The notes: generated from the sequence alone by a model not told the origin. A stretch of 64,000 nt of DNA from Pseudomonas sp. GM18 (GCF_000282195.1 NZ_AKJT01000040.1:1-64000); one strand, 5' to 3'. Positions 18,639 to 27,284 are shown, numbered from the stretch's first letter. Numbers and translations: made by a program.

Positions 18639-19304
18639 TCAACGCCGCAAATACGACCCGAAATCAATATCCCCGGCACTCAATATCGCCTGTACCCGGT
18701 TGTGCACATTGAGTTTGCGCAAGATCGCCGAGACGTGGGCCTTGACCGTGGTTTCGGCGATTTCCAGGGTGTAGGCGATCTGTTTGTTCGATTCGCCCTT
18801 GGTCATGCGCTCAAGCACCAGCAACTGCTTGCGGGTCAGCGCCTGGAGCAGTTCGGGCGGGAAGCTCGGGGTCTCGTTCATGCGCCGGCTGGCGCCGCTT
18901 TTTTGCGTGCGGATGATGTCCGGCGGCAGGTACACATTGCCGTTGAGAATCTGCTGGATGGCCTCGGTCATCTGGATGCGTGGCGAGGACTTGGTGATGA
19001 ACCCCACCGCGCCATAGGTGATGGCTTGCAGCACGATCTGCTTGTCTTGTTCGGCCGAGACGATCACCACCGGAATGGTCGGTGCCTCGTTGCGCAGGTT
19101 GATCAGGCCATTGAGGCCGTGCATGCCGGGCATGTTCAGGTCGAGCAGGATCAAGTCCAGGTCATCGTGCTCCTGGGTCAGGGCCAGGGCGCTGTCGAGG
19201 TCGGCGGTTTCCATGACCTCGCTGCCGGGGAAACCGTCGCTGATGACGTTATGAATGGCTTCACGAAACAGCGGGTGATCGTCGGCAATCAAAATTTTGT
19301 ACAT
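18639..19304 (-). CDS. erbR: LuxR-type response regulator ErbR (AgmR)
   Basis: This 221-residue response regulator has an N-terminal receiver domain (phospho-acceptor Asp in [13 protein letters not shown], about residue 57) and a C-terminal LuxR/NarL-type helix-turn-helix ([23 protein letters not shown] ... [13 protein letters not shown]). It is close to P. aeruginosa AgmR/ErbR, which controls the ethanol-oxidation and pqq genes. The neighbours agree: nosP and nahK lie beside it as in P. aeruginosa. It is the best candidate to bind the repeated TACC(A/C)A..GTAG motif found across the locus. No copy of that motif was seen in front of erbR itself. The cognate kinase is not certain; ErcS and NahK are both encoded nearby. 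Confidence 0.9.
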   Translation of the reverse strand: MYKILIADDHPLFREAIHNVISDGFPGSEVMETADLDSALALTQEHDDLDLILLDLNMPGMHGLNGLINLRNEAPTIPVVIVSAEQDKQIVLQAITYGAVGFITKSSPRIQMTEAIQQILNGNVYLPPDIIRTQKSGASRRMNETPSFPPELLQALTRKQLLVLERMTKGESNKQIAYTLEIAETTVKAHVSAILRKLNVHNRVQAILSAGDIDFGSYLRR

Positions 19305-19360
19305 GGCCTTTCACCTCATTATTTTTTTCAGGGTGTGGCAACAACACGCAAGCGCTCAAG

Positions 19361-19918
19361 TCAGGGAAAAGGCTCGGGCCGGGCCTGCGTCACGGGCAGA
19401 TTCGCCGCTTGCCAGGCATCCAGTCCGTCGCGGTACCAATACAGTGTTTTATAGCCCATGGTGGCCGCGCGTTTTACCGCGTTCCAGCTCAGCCAGCAAT
19501 CGGAGCGGCAGTAAAAGACCAACGGTTGCGTGTGATCGCCAGCGGTCAATGTGTTCAGGTTACGCGCAAAATAGTCTTGCCAGTCGGGCGTCAGTTCGCC
19601 GTCACCGGTATTGGCCAGCCAATGGCTGCCGGGCAGGTTTTCGTGGGGCTGGTCTTCGATGAAACGGCCCTGTAGCCATTGCCGGCGGTAGACATCGATC
19701 AGCACCGGCCGGGGCGTCTGCTTGAGCAGGTTTTGCAGGGCGGGCGTGTCGATGATGCTCGCGCCCTGGAGCTGAGTCGGGGTCGGGCTGCGGTACAGGC
19801 CGATGCGATAACCGTCGGGGGAGAACAGCGGTGTTTCGGCCTGTGCGGCGCCCAGCAACAGGCTCAGCGACAGCGCAGCGAGAGAAGGGCGCAACAGAAC
19901 ACGTCGGGCACGCGGCAT
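19361..19918 (-). CDS. Rhodanese-like quinoprotein-locus protein (CXXCW family)
   Basis: The 185-residue product has a signal peptide (residues 1-27, ending GAAQA) and a rhodanese-like fold, and carries the motif YCRSDCWLSWNA, in which two Cys flank RSD and precede Trp. It belongs to the family named after its CXXCW motif that accompanies PQQ-dependent catabolism operons. The exact biochemical role is unknown; a periplasmic redox or sulfur-relay function is a reasonable guess. An AAGGA site precedes the ATG. The shared locus motif lies about 80 bases upstream (19999-20013), and the pedC permease gene ends upstream of that, so it probably has its own promoter. Confidence 0.82.
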   Translation of the reverse strand: MPRARRVLLRPSLAALSLSLLLGAAQAETPLFSPDGYRIGLYRSPTPTQLQGASIIDTPALQNLLKQTPRPVLIDVYRRQWLQGRFIEDQPHENLPGSHWLANTGDGELTPDWQDYFARNLNTLTAGDHTQPLVFYCRSDCWLSWNAVKRAATMGYKTLYWYRDGLDAWQAANLPVTQARPEPFP

Positions 19919-19998
19919 GGGGGTCAGTCCTTATAGTTATGAACCCATTACATGCCAGTAGCGGTGCGTTGTGAATGCGACGATAGACAGGTAAACCA

Positions 19999-20013
19999 GT
20001 ACCAAAGTAGTAA
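19999..20013 (-). promoter_or_regulatory. Shared PQQ-locus motif upstream of the CXXCW gene
   Basis: GTACCAAAGTAGTAA on the plus strand closely matches TACCAAGGTAGTAA at 23822-23835. It sits between the pedC stop and the start of the CXXCW gene, about 80 bases from that start. Candidate ErbR-type site, by repetition only. Confidence 0.6.
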
Positions 20014-20036
20014 TTTGATCGTTCCGGTCGGAGTAG

Positions 20037-20828
20037 TCAGCCGGTTTTGCGCAAGGCCGCATGTTGCGGGTTGAAGGTGAAGACGGCGAGCAGGGCGAAC
20101 ACCAGCGTCAGCCCCACGCACACCGCCAGCGCCAACGGGTTGAAGCGTTCGTACAGCGCGAACCGCACCAGTTCCACCGCATGGGTGAACGGGTTCAAGG
20201 CGCACAGCCAATACAGCCATTCGCTGGAATCGCGCATTTTCCACAGTGGATACAGCGCCGATGACAGGAAAAACAGCGGGAAAATCACGAAATTCATCAC
20301 CCCGGCAAAGTTCTCCAGCTGGCGGATGGCGTTGGACAGCAACAGGCCCAGCGCACTGAGCATCAACGCCACCAGCAGCAACGCCGGCAACGCCAGCAAC
20401 AGGCCCATGGCCGGCGGTTGCACGCCGTACAGCCAGGCAATCGCCAGGAAGGCGTATACCTGCAACAGCGAAATCAGCGACGTCGCCAGCAATTTGCTGC
20501 ACAGCAGAAAGGTCCGGGGTAGGGGGCTGGTCAGCAGCACGCGCATGCTGCCCATCTCCCGGTCGTAAACCATCGACAGCGAACCCTGCATGCCATTGAA
20601 CAGCAGGATCATGCAGGCCAGGCCCGGGATGATGTAAACCTCATAGGGAATATAGGTGTCGTAGGGCTCGATGATGGCGATGCCGAGTGCCGCGCGGAAC
20701 CCGGCGGCGAACACCAGCAGCCACAGCAACGGCCGCACCAGCGCACTGAGAAACCGCGTGCGCTGCAACACGAAGCGCAGCCATTCGCGCAGCACGATGC
20801 CGCTGAAACATTGCCAGTAAGCGTTCAT
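20037..20828 (-). CDS. pedC: ABC-2 type permease of the quinoprotein-locus transporter
   Basis: This 263-residue protein is an ABC-2 type membrane subunit with about six transmembrane segments and the family signature LLTSPLPRTFLLCSKLLATS. It is encoded last in a four-gene operon: binding protein, beta-propeller, ATPase, permease. The same set, PedA1A2BC, is required in P. putida KT2440 for growth that depends on lanthanides, probably by bringing the metal into the cytoplasm. Its start overlaps the ATPase stop in an ATGA. Gene letters are assigned by that order. Since ABC-2 permeases often export, the transport direction is not proven by sequence. Confidence 0.85.
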   Translation of the reverse strand: MNAYWQCFSGIVLREWLRFVLQRTRFLSALVRPLLWLLVFAAGFRAALGIAIIEPYDTYIPYEVYIIPGLACMILLFNGMQGSLSMVYDREMGSMRVLLTSPLPRTFLLCSKLLATSLISLLQVYAFLAIAWLYGVQPPAMGLLLALPALLLVALMLSALGLLLSNAIRQLENFAGVMNFVIFPLFFLSSALYPLWKMRDSSEWLYWLCALNPFTHAVELVRFALYERFNPLALAVCVGLTLVFALLAVFTFNPQHAALRKTG

Positions 20829-21568
20829 CTGATGACTGCCTCTGAAGAGACCGAGGTGGTCAGGCGGGCGAAGGCCGAACCGAGGTCGCCGCCGTGTTCC
20901 AGGCTCAGCGCATCAGCCTGTCCGCTGGCCACCAACCGCCCTTGATGCAGGATCAGCAAGTCGTCGCTGGGTTGCACTTCATCCAGCAAATGAGTGGTCC
21001 AGAGCACGCTGATGGTTTGCTCGCGGCACAGGCTGCGGATGTGCTGATTGAGCGCCAGGCGGCTGGCCGGGTCGAGGCCGACGCTGGCCTCGTCAAGCAA
21101 CAACAGGCGTGGTTCGTGCAGCAACGCGCGGGCGATTTCCACCCGCCGGCGATGGCCGCCATTGAGTTCGCGGACCCGCTCGCGGCGGCGCTCGGTCAGG
21201 GCCTGACGCGCCAGCTCCGCGTCGACCCGCAGCCCGGTCTGGCGTCGGGACAGACCATGCAGCGCGGCGTGATAACGCAGGTTCTGCTCGACGCTGAGGT
21301 CCAGATCCAGCGTGCTTTGCTGAAACACCACCCCCAATTGCTTGAGCGCCGGGCGTGCCGCATCGCGCAAGGAGCAGCCGCCGACCCGGATATCACCGCG
21401 TTGCAGATCATAGAGGCGGGTGAGCAGGGCGATCAGGGTTGATTTGCCCGCGCCATTCGGCCCAAGCAGCGCCGCAAAACGCCCCGGTGCCAGGCTGAAA
21501 CTCACCTGGCGCAAGGCCTCGCGTGGGCCGTAGGCGAAACTCAGGTCGCTGACCTCGAGGGCGTTCAT
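20825..21568 (-). CDS. pedB: ABC transporter ATP-binding subunit of the quinoprotein locus
   Basis: The 247-residue ATPase carries the Walker A motif GPNGAGKST (about residue 32), the Q-loop, a signature-like stretch ELNGGHRRRVEIARALL in place of the canonical LSGGQ, Walker B LLLLDEASVGLDP and the switch His in TTHLLDE. I chose the ATG at 21566-21568, which overlaps the upstream stop codon as ATGA; a seven-codon longer reading is less likely. It energises the permease encoded next. The ELNGGHRRR signature with its R residues is typical of this quinoprotein-associated subfamily. By gene order it corresponds to PedB of P. putida. Confidence 0.88.
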   Translation of the reverse strand: MNALEVSDLSFAYGPREALRQVSFSLAPGRFAALLGPNGAGKSTLIALLTRLYDLQRGDIRVGGCSLRDAARPALKQLGVVFQQSTLDLDLSVEQNLRYHAALHGLSRRQTGLRVDAELARQALTERRRERVRELNGGHRRRVEIARALLHEPRLLLLDEASVGLDPASRLALNQHIRSLCREQTISVLWTTHLLDEVQPSDDLLILHQGRLVASGQADALSLEHGGDLGSAFARLTTSVSSEAVIR

Positions 21569-22524
21569 GGCGTCACCACCACGCCCCACGGATAGCGTCC
21601 GACCTTCACCGATTTGCTCACCTTGAGCGTGTCGACATCGATCACCGACACGTCGCCGCTGACGCCGTTGGTGGCCAGCAATTGCTTTTGATCCGGGGTG
21701 AACGCCATCTGCCAGACCCGCCGGCCCACCAGCAGGTAATCAACAATCTCGAAGGTCTTGGCATCGATCACCGCCACATGGTTGGCCGGGCCGAGGGCGA
21801 CGAAGCCGTACTTGCCGTCGGCGCTGAGTTTGATGCCTACAGGCTGGACTTTGTCCGGGTGCACGCCTTTGATCTGGAAGCTCAGGGTCTTGAGGACCTT
21901 GCGGCTGGCGACGTCGAGAATCGTCACCGTGCCGCCGATTTCCGCCGAGGCCCAGAGCTGCGAGCCATCGGGATTGAACTCGACAAAACGCGGTCGCTGA
22001 TCCACCAGCGTATTGTCGGCCAGGGTCTGGGTACCGGTGTCGATCCAGTGCAGCATGTTGGTGGTTTCACTGGTGTTCACTGCCCACTTGCCGTCGGGGC
22101 TGACGGCCATGCCTTCGGGCTCGACGCCGACGTTGATCTGCCCGAGCACCTTGGAGGTTTCGGTGTCGATCACCGTCACCAGCGCATCGTCTTCGTTGGA
22201 GACATACAACCAGCGATTGTTGGGGTGCAGGGCGAATTGTTCGGGGTCTTTGCCCGAGGGCAGCTCCTTGACGATCTTGCGGGTGGCGACGTCCATTACC
22301 TGGACCCGGTCCGAATCGCTGGCGCAGATGTACAGCAGCTTGTTGTCGTGGGACAGCAACAAGCCGCGCGGGCGCTGGCCGACGGGCAGGGTGTCGGTGA
22401 CTTGCAAGGTCTGCATGTCGATCAGGCTCAGGCTGTTGTCCTTTTCGTTGGAGACCCAGGCAGTGCTGGCCGCCGCATGCCCGGCAGCGAGCAGTAGAGC
22501 GCATGAAAGTAGGGTGCGGCGCAT
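21565..22524 (-). CDS. pedA2: YVTN-type beta-propeller protein of the quinoprotein locus
   Basis: This 319-residue periplasmic protein has a signal peptide (residues 1-19, ending HAAAS) and about seven repeats of roughly 42 residues with the YVTN/cytochrome-cd1-like pattern (for example RWLYVSNEDDALVTVIDTE, KQLLATNGVSGDVSVIDV). Such propellers occur in PQQ-dependent catabolism loci. It is the second gene of the PedA1A2BC-like operon, 33 bases after the binding-protein stop codon and overlapping the ATPase start. It may bind the metal or the quinoprotein in the periplasm; no ligand can be named from sequence. The name pedA2 is assigned from gene order. Confidence 0.85.
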   Translation of the reverse strand: MRRTLLSCALLLAAGHAAASTAWVSNEKDNSLSLIDMQTLQVTDTLPVGQRPRGLLLSHDNKLLYICASDSDRVQVMDVATRKIVKELPSGKDPEQFALHPNNRWLYVSNEDDALVTVIDTETSKVLGQINVGVEPEGMAVSPDGKWAVNTSETTNMLHWIDTGTQTLADNTLVDQRPRFVEFNPDGSQLWASAEIGGTVTILDVASRKVLKTLSFQIKGVHPDKVQPVGIKLSADGKYGFVALGPANHVAVIDAKTFEIVDYLLVGRRVWQMAFTPDQKQLLATNGVSGDVSVIDVDTLKVSKSVKVGRYPWGVVVTP

Positions 22525-22557
22525 GGCAGATTCCTTCTTATTGTGGTGGTAGGGCTG

Positions 22558-23742
22558 TCAGGGAAAGCGGCAGCTGACCTCGGTTTTGTCGTAACCCAGG
22601 CTGTCCATTTCGTTGAAGGGGTGCAGGAAACCGTCTTGCGGCGAAGTGCTGACCAGCGCCCGGGGCTGCACGATGGGGATCGGCTGGCGCAACTGACCGT
22701 TCCACGGCCGATAACTGAGCTTGCGGCCCTTGAAGCCGTCCAGCGGTAATTGCTCGCTGATTTCAAGCGTACGAATCGCCATGGCATCGACCTGGCGCAG
22801 CTTGCCCACCGCGCTGGCGATGCTGCGTACCGCCATCCACGCGGCGAAATCCCGATCGTTCATCCAGCGCCCGGCCAGGGCTTCGAAGCGTTTTTGCAAC
22901 TGCGCGGCGCCATAGGTTTCCACGGTCTTGTGCCAGCCTACCGGGGTCAGGCCCTGAGTGCCGGCGACCGGCCGTGGATACCAGGTCTGGTAGGGCACGT
23001 ACTCGCCGAAGTCGCCGCGTTCATCGGCGACCAGCACCACGTCGTACTCGGCGGTCTGGGTGAACAGCGGCATGTCGGCCTGGGCGCTGCGCCGTTGATC
23101 GTTATCGAAGCTCCAGGCTTTCTCGGCCACCAGTTGCAGGCCGAAGCGTTTCGCCGCCCGGCGCAGGGCGGCGGCATAGGCTTGATCGTCGGCGGTCGGG
23201 CCGACGATCAGCAGCGCCCGTTGCCATTTGCGCAGCACCAGAAATTGCGCGAGTGCATCGGCCAGCATCGCCCGGCTTGGCAGGCTGTGCAGCACGTTCG
23301 GCAGGCAATCGGTAGTGCGCAGGCTGTCATCGGGGCTGCCGGCATTGAACAGCAAGCTGTCGGGGAGCAAGGCGCTGAGTCGGCGCAGGGTTTCCACCGG
23401 CGCATTCACCACAAACAGGCGCAGGCCTTGTGCGTGTTGGGCTTTGGCCGCTTCGAGCAGCGCATCCGGATTGTCGACGCTGGCGCTGACCAGGCTGTAG
23501 CTGTGATTGAGGAAACGCCCGGTACTGTTGCTGTCGATGATCGCCAGTTCCGCGCCACGCAGGCCGGCATCGGCTGGCTCGGGAATGACGTTTGACAGCA
23601 ACGGCCCGGGATCGGGGCGATACCCCAGATAGCCGATCCGCACCTGCAACGGTGCATCCGCCGCCTGACTCTGGGTCACCAGCCCGGCGGCGCAGGCAAT
23701 CGCCAGCAGGTAGATCAAGGCATAAGGGGCGAGCTGGCGCAT
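22558..23742 (-). CDS. pedA1: ABC transporter substrate-binding protein of the quinoprotein locus
   Basis: This 394-residue secreted binding protein has a signal peptide (about residues 1-28, MRQLAPYALIYLLAIACAAG) and a type I periplasmic-binding fold (QVRIGYLGYRPDPGPLLSN at the start of the mature part). I chose the ATG at 23740-23742, with GGAG eight bases upstream; longer in-frame readings lack a site. It is the first gene of the minus-strand PedA1A2BC-like operon and is divergent from pedF, with two shared motif sites between them. Family members accompany PQQ-dependent dehydrogenases. Lanthanide or alcohol binding is inferred from the P. putida counterpart, not visible in residues. Confidence 0.85.
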   Translation of the reverse strand: MRQLAPYALIYLLAIACAAGLVTQSQAADAPLQVRIGYLGYRPDPGPLLSNVIPEPADAGLRGAELAIIDSNSTGRFLNHSYSLVSASVDNPDALLEAAKAQHAQGLRLFVVNAPVETLRRLSALLPDSLLFNAGSPDDSLRTTDCLPNVLHSLPSRAMLADALAQFLVLRKWQRALLIVGPTADDQAYAAALRRAAKRFGLQLVAEKAWSFDNDQRRSAQADMPLFTQTAEYDVVLVADERGDFGEYVPYQTWYPRPVAGTQGLTPVGWHKTVETYGAAQLQKRFEALAGRWMNDRDFAAWMAVRSIASAVGKLRQVDAMAIRTLEISEQLPLDGFKGRKLSYRPWNGQLRQPIPIVQPRALVSTSPQDGFLHPFNEMDSLGYDKTEVSCRFP

Positions 23743-23821
23743 AAGGCACTCCATCACAGGTAGCGCCAGCATAGGAACCCTGGGCGGGTGGGGAAATATG
23801 CAGAAAGTATCGATGGGCCAA

Positions 23822-23891
23822 TACCAAGGTAGTAACGGCGTGTGAAACGTACCTGGGCGGTTCACCACAAGCCCTACTACCAAGGAAGTAG
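23822..23891. promoter_or_regulatory. Two shared motif sites in the divergent pedA1-pedF region
   Basis: TACCAAGGTAGTAA (23822-23835) lies on the pedA1 side and ACTACCAAGGAAGTAG (23876-23891) on the pedF side, about 55 bases apart. The arrangement fits one activator site per direction. The cores are near-identical to the sites at 19999-20013 and 27269-27284. Confidence 0.68.
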
Positions 23892-23994
23892 GCCGCGACC
23901 ACCAAAGCAGCATAGGGTCGGCGCGACGGGGTTCCTAAGATGGCTGCCATAGCCTCTGCGAAGAGGTTTTGCGTGCAATCTTGAGGGCATAACA

Positions 23995-24456
23995 ATGACA
24001 ACAAAACGCAACGCCTTGCTCGTCGCCGGACTGCTGGCCGGTTTCATCAGCGCAGGTTCCGTCTGGGCCCACGGCAACGTGGTACCCCAGGCCGTCGAAA
24101 CCAAGGGACTGACCCCGATCAAGGATGCCGGCGTGCAGGTCAATGCCGATGGTTGGGCGGCGGTGAACCCGTATCGTTCCTCCCCGGAGCACGATAAAGC
24201 GTTGGAAATCGGTTCTTCGGCCTACAACCAGAATTGCGCGGCCTGTCATGGCCTGGAAGCCAAGTCCGGCGGCATTGCCCCTGACTTGCGCATGCTCGAT
24301 GTCGGCGAGGCCGGTGATGAGTGGTTCGTCGAGCGGGTGCGCAACGGTGCCGTGCGTGATGGCCGGGTGTACATGCCGAAGATGGCCGACTACTTGAGCC
24401 AGGAAGCCTTGTGGGCGGTGCGCACCTACCTGGACAGCGTGCACGTCGAGGAGTGA
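23995..24456 (+). CDS. pedF: c-type cytochrome PedF (cytochrome c550 of quinoprotein ethanol oxidation)
   Basis: The 153-residue product is a secreted c-type cytochrome. It has a signal peptide (residues 1-25, ending SVWA), one heme-binding CAACH motif (Cys81, Cys84, His85) and a candidate axial Met in VYMPKMADYL. It should accept electrons from the PQQ-dependent alcohol dehydrogenase in the periplasm and pass them towards the terminal oxidase, like ExaB of P. aeruginosa and PedF of P. putida. The ATG at 23995 has GAGG at good spacing. The gene starts the plus-strand operon pedF-pedG-SoxYZ-like-metallohydrolase. Shared motif sites lie in the divergent region upstream. Confidence 0.92.
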   Translation: MTTKRNALLVAGLLAGFISAGSVWAHGNVVPQAVETKGLTPIKDAGVQVNADGWAAVNPYRSSPEHDKALEIGSSAYNQNCAACHGLEAKSGGIAPDLRMLDVGEAGDEWFVERVRNGAVRDGRVYMPKMADYLSQEALWAVRTYLDSVHVEE

Positions 24457-24459
24457 CCC

Positions 24460-25338
24460 ATGCGCCTGCTCGCGGTGTTGATCAGCGCTGTGTGGCTGTG
24501 CTGCCAGGCAGCGCAGGCACAAGTCCGAACCTATGACGAAATGATCGCCGCCGCCGAGCTGAAAGTCGCGGTCTACAAGGATTTCGCGCCCTACAGTTTT
24601 GAAGACGCCGGCCAGGCTCGCGGGGTCGATGTCGAACTCGCCCAAGTCTTGGCCAAGGCGATGGGGGTACGCCTGAAACTGATCTGGGCACCCGCCGGGG
24701 AGAAGCTCGACGACGACTTGCGCGATTACATCTGGCGGGCCAGTCAGTTGCACAATCAGCAACTGGCCGACCTGATGATGCGCGTGCCCTACGATCGCGA
24801 TTACTCACAGAAACGCAATGAACTGGGCGAACTGGAAAACGGCCATGTGGTGATGTTCGGGCCGTACCAGACCGAACAATGGCAAGTGGCATATGACCGC
24901 CGCCGGCTGGACTCGGTGGCCAGCGTCGCGGTGTTCCAGCAGCACCCGATCGGCGTCGAAGTCGACAGCGTGCCGTCGTTTTACCTGACCTCGGTGTTCA
25001 ACGGCATGCTTGCCGCCAAGACCCACCATTATCCCGGCGTGCCCCAGGCGTTTGCCGCGATGAAAGCGGGTGAAGTCGACGCGGTGATGGCCATGCGTGG
25101 CGAGATCGACTGGCAAGTTCATCAGGCCGCCGACCCGCAAGTGGCGCTGGCGGAAAACGCTTACCCGAACATGGGCAAGCAACTCTGGGAGATCGGCATG
25201 GCGGTGCATGAAAGCAACCGGCAACTGGCCTATGCCGTGGAAGAGGCGCTGGAAGCGTTGATTCGCGAGGGCACGGTCAAAAGCATTTATGCCCATTACG
25301 GCCTGCGCTATGACGTGCCCGAGATGTATCAACAATGA
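24460..25338 (+). CDS. pedG: Periplasmic binding protein of the quinoprotein locus (MoxJ/XoxJ/PedG-like)
   Basis: This 292-residue secreted protein has a signal peptide (about residues 1-20, ending QAAQA) and the type II periplasmic solute-binding fold, with the start LKVAVYKDFAPYSFED and GVDVELAQVLAKAMG typical of the family. Proteins of this kind (MoxJ in methylotrophs, XoxJ beside lanthanide enzymes) are thought to help activate or mature the quinoprotein dehydrogenase rather than transport nutrients. It follows pedF by three bases with a strong GAGGAG site and overlaps the next start in an ATGA. The name follows the P. putida gene order. Confidence 0.82.
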   Translation: MRLLAVLISAVWLCCQAAQAQVRTYDEMIAAAELKVAVYKDFAPYSFEDAGQARGVDVELAQVLAKAMGVRLKLIWAPAGEKLDDDLRDYIWRASQLHNQQLADLMMRVPYDRDYSQKRNELGELENGHVVMFGPYQTEQWQVAYDRRRLDSVASVAVFQQHPIGVEVDSVPSFYLTSVFNGMLAAKTHHYPGVPQAFAAMKAGEVDAVMAMRGEIDWQVHQAADPQVALAENAYPNMGKQLWEIGMAVHESNRQLAYAVEEALEALIREGTVKSIYAHYGLRYDVPEMYQQ

Positions 25339-26084
25339 ACTGGCACGCGAGTTGGCTGTTGGCCTGTTGGCTGCCCTTGGCCGCGCAGGCGGTTGAGGTC
25401 GATCCGGTGCCGTCGGTGATGTGGGCGTTCTATCACAAGCAGATGCTTGGCGACGCGCCGTTCGTGTTTGACGAGCGGGTCAAGCTGCTGGCACCGCCGT
25501 TCGCCGAAGACGCCCGGCAAGTGCCGCTGGAAATCGATGCACGGGCGTTCAAGGGCGAGGTGGTGCGAATCCTCGCCTGGGCCGAACTCAATCCGCTGCC
25601 GAAAATCGTCGATTTCGAGCCTGTGGCCGACGTACTGCCCTGGCTGTCGATCCGCATCCGCGTTGAACAGGCCACGCCGTTGCGCGCGGCGGTGTTGACC
25701 CGTGATGGGCTGTGGCATGTCGGCTCGACCCTGATCGACGCGGCCGGCGGCGGTTGCACGGCGCCGAGTGTGGTGCGCACCCAGCCGGGTTGGGAAGAAC
25801 ACATCGGCGAAGTGCTCGGCGGTCGTTATCCCCGTGGTGAATTCAGTCGTGTGCGTTTGCAAGTCGCGCATCCGATGGACAACGGCATGGTCAGCGGCAT
25901 CCCGGAATTCTTCCTCAACCAGGCTGAACTGCGGGACCCAAACGACCGGGTGCTGGCGCGTCTGGAGCTGTTTCCGGCGGTCAGCGAAAACCCCAACCTG
26001 GCTTTCGACATCGAAGGCGCAGGGCAGACGCGCCTGTTGCTGCGCGACAACAGCGGCAATCAATTCGATGCGGCGATACCCTGA
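25335..26084 (+). CDS. Quinoprotein-associated SoxYZ-like carrier protein
   Basis: The 249-residue product has a signal peptide (residues 1-19, ending AAQA) and looks like a SoxY and a SoxZ domain joined together: an N-terminal SoxY-like part, with a Gly-rich carrier loop AAGGGCTAP containing Cys141, and a C-terminal SoxZ-like immunoglobulin part that follows. In sulfur oxidation the SoxY cysteine carries the substrate covalently. In quinoprotein loci the family is proposed to form a relay with the next gene's metallohydrolase. Start and the upstream stop overlap as ATGA, so expression is coupled. The cargo is unknown. Confidence 0.8.
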   Translation: MNWHASWLLACWLPLAAQAVEVDPVPSVMWAFYHKQMLGDAPFVFDERVKLLAPPFAEDARQVPLEIDARAFKGEVVRILAWAELNPLPKIVDFEPVADVLPWLSIRIRVEQATPLRAAVLTRDGLWHVGSTLIDAAGGGCTAPSVVRTQPGWEEHIGEVLGGRYPRGEFSRVRLQVAHPMDNGMVSGIPEFFLNQAELRDPNDRVLARLELFPAVSENPNLAFDIEGAGQTRLLLRDNSGNQFDAAIP

Positions 26085-26099
26085 CCCAAGGAGCGTGTG

Positions 26100-27038
26100 A
26101 TGCGTTGGATGCTGCTGTTGTTCATCTGTGTGAGCCTGCCGACCCTGGCCGATCCCGATTACTCACTCAAGCCCCGGCAGATTGCCGAAGACACCTGGCT
26201 GCTGGAGGGCAGCACCGACAACTTCGCCAAGAACAACGGCGGCAACATCGTCAACACCGCGTTCATCGTCACCGGGCAAGGGGTGGTGGTGATCGACACC
26301 GGGCCATCGAAGCGCTACGGCGAAGCCCTGCGCAAAGCGATTGCCGCAACCACCGATAAACCGGTGATCCAGGTGTTGCTGACTCATCATCATCCCGACC
26401 ATGTGCTGGGCAATCAGGCTTTCACAGATGTGCCGATCGGTGCACTGGCCGGCACCACCGAGCTGTTGCATCAACAGGGTGATGCGATGGCCGAGAACAT
26501 GTATCGACTGGTGGGTGACTGGATGCGCGGCACCGAAGTGGTGTTGCCGACACAGACGCTGACGTCTGGCGTGCAAAGTTTTGGGGACCACGATTTGCGG
26601 CTGCTGAGTCTGGGTGGGCACACCGGCGCGGATCTGGCTATTCTCGACCAGAAAACCGGCGTGCTGTTTGCCGGGGATCTGGTGTTTTATCAACGGGCCC
26701 TGACCACGCCGAACAGCCCGGGGTTGTCGGTGTGGCTGGCGGATATCGCCACGCTTCAGGGCCTGCCGTGGACGCTGATCGTCCCCGGTCATGGCCCCGT
26801 GGCAACGGACAGCAAACCGTTCGAGCAAATGCGCGACTATCTCTCCTGGCTCGATCAACTCATGCGCGACGGCGCGGCGAACGGCAGCGACATGGCCGAG
26901 ATGATCCGCAGCCCCATTCCCGAGCGGTTCGCCGGTATCAGCCTGAGCCGCTATGAACTGATCCGCAGTGTCAGCCATTTGTACCCGCACTATGAGCGTG
27001 CACAGATGAGCCGAGTCGATTCCGCCAAGGATCAGTAA
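26100..27038 (+). CDS. Quinoprotein relay-system metallo-beta-lactamase-fold hydrolase
   Basis: This 312-residue secreted protein has a signal peptide (about residues 1-17, ending PTLA) and a metallo-beta-lactamase fold with the zinc motif HHHPDH at residues 96-101, a later His in LGGHTGAD and Asp in LFAGDLVF. It is similar to SoxH-type hydrolases that occur beside PQQ dehydrogenases together with a SoxYZ-like carrier. I chose the ATG at 26100 because AAGGAG precedes it by six bases; a GTG three bases earlier is also in frame. In P. putida a hydrolase gene sits in the same place, directly before pedH. Its substrate is unknown. Confidence 0.83.
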   Translation: MRWMLLLFICVSLPTLADPDYSLKPRQIAEDTWLLEGSTDNFAKNNGGNIVNTAFIVTGQGVVVIDTGPSKRYGEALRKAIAATTDKPVIQVLLTHHHPDHVLGNQAFTDVPIGALAGTTELLHQQGDAMAENMYRLVGDWMRGTEVVLPTQTLTSGVQSFGDHDLRLLSLGGHTGADLAILDQKTGVLFAGDLVFYQRALTTPNSPGLSVWLADIATLQGLPWTLIVPGHGPVATDSKPFEQMRDYLSWLDQLMRDGAANGSDMAEMIRSPIPERFAGISLSRYELIRSVSHLYPHYERAQMSRVDSAKDQ

Positions 27039-27062
27039 TCCATTTCAGATGCGACGCATCCT

Positions 27063-27231
27063 TTGTAGCAGCTGGCGAAGCCTGCGTTCGGCTGCGCAGC
27101 AGTCGTGAATCCGGCCGACACGTTCTGCCTGATGTACTGCAAGCTCTGGTTTTACGACTGCTGCGCAGCCGAACGCAGCCTCGCGGGCTCGGCAGCTGCT
27201 ACAGCCGAACGCAGGCTCCGCCAGCTGCTAC
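27063..27231. repeat. Extended family B repeat with an extra half unit
   Basis: TTGTAGCAGCTGGCGAAG begins the element and CGCCAGCTGCTAC ends it, but an additional internal CGGCAGCTGCTAC arm gives three arms instead of two. It lies between the hydrolase gene and pedH and fills about half of a 352-base gap; the remainder holds the shared motif at 27269 and the pedH leader. Confidence 0.85.
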
Positions 27232-27268
27232 AAGTGGTGAGCCTTCGTTGATTGGCATCATCCGACCC

Positions 27269-27284
27269 GCTACCAAGGAACTAG
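27269..27284 (+). promoter_or_regulatory. Shared PQQ-locus motif upstream of pedH
   Basis: GCTACCAAGGAACTAG lies 107 bases before the pedH start and differs by only a base or two from the site at 23876-23891. It is a candidate ErbR-type site for the dehydrogenase gene. Confidence 0.65.
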
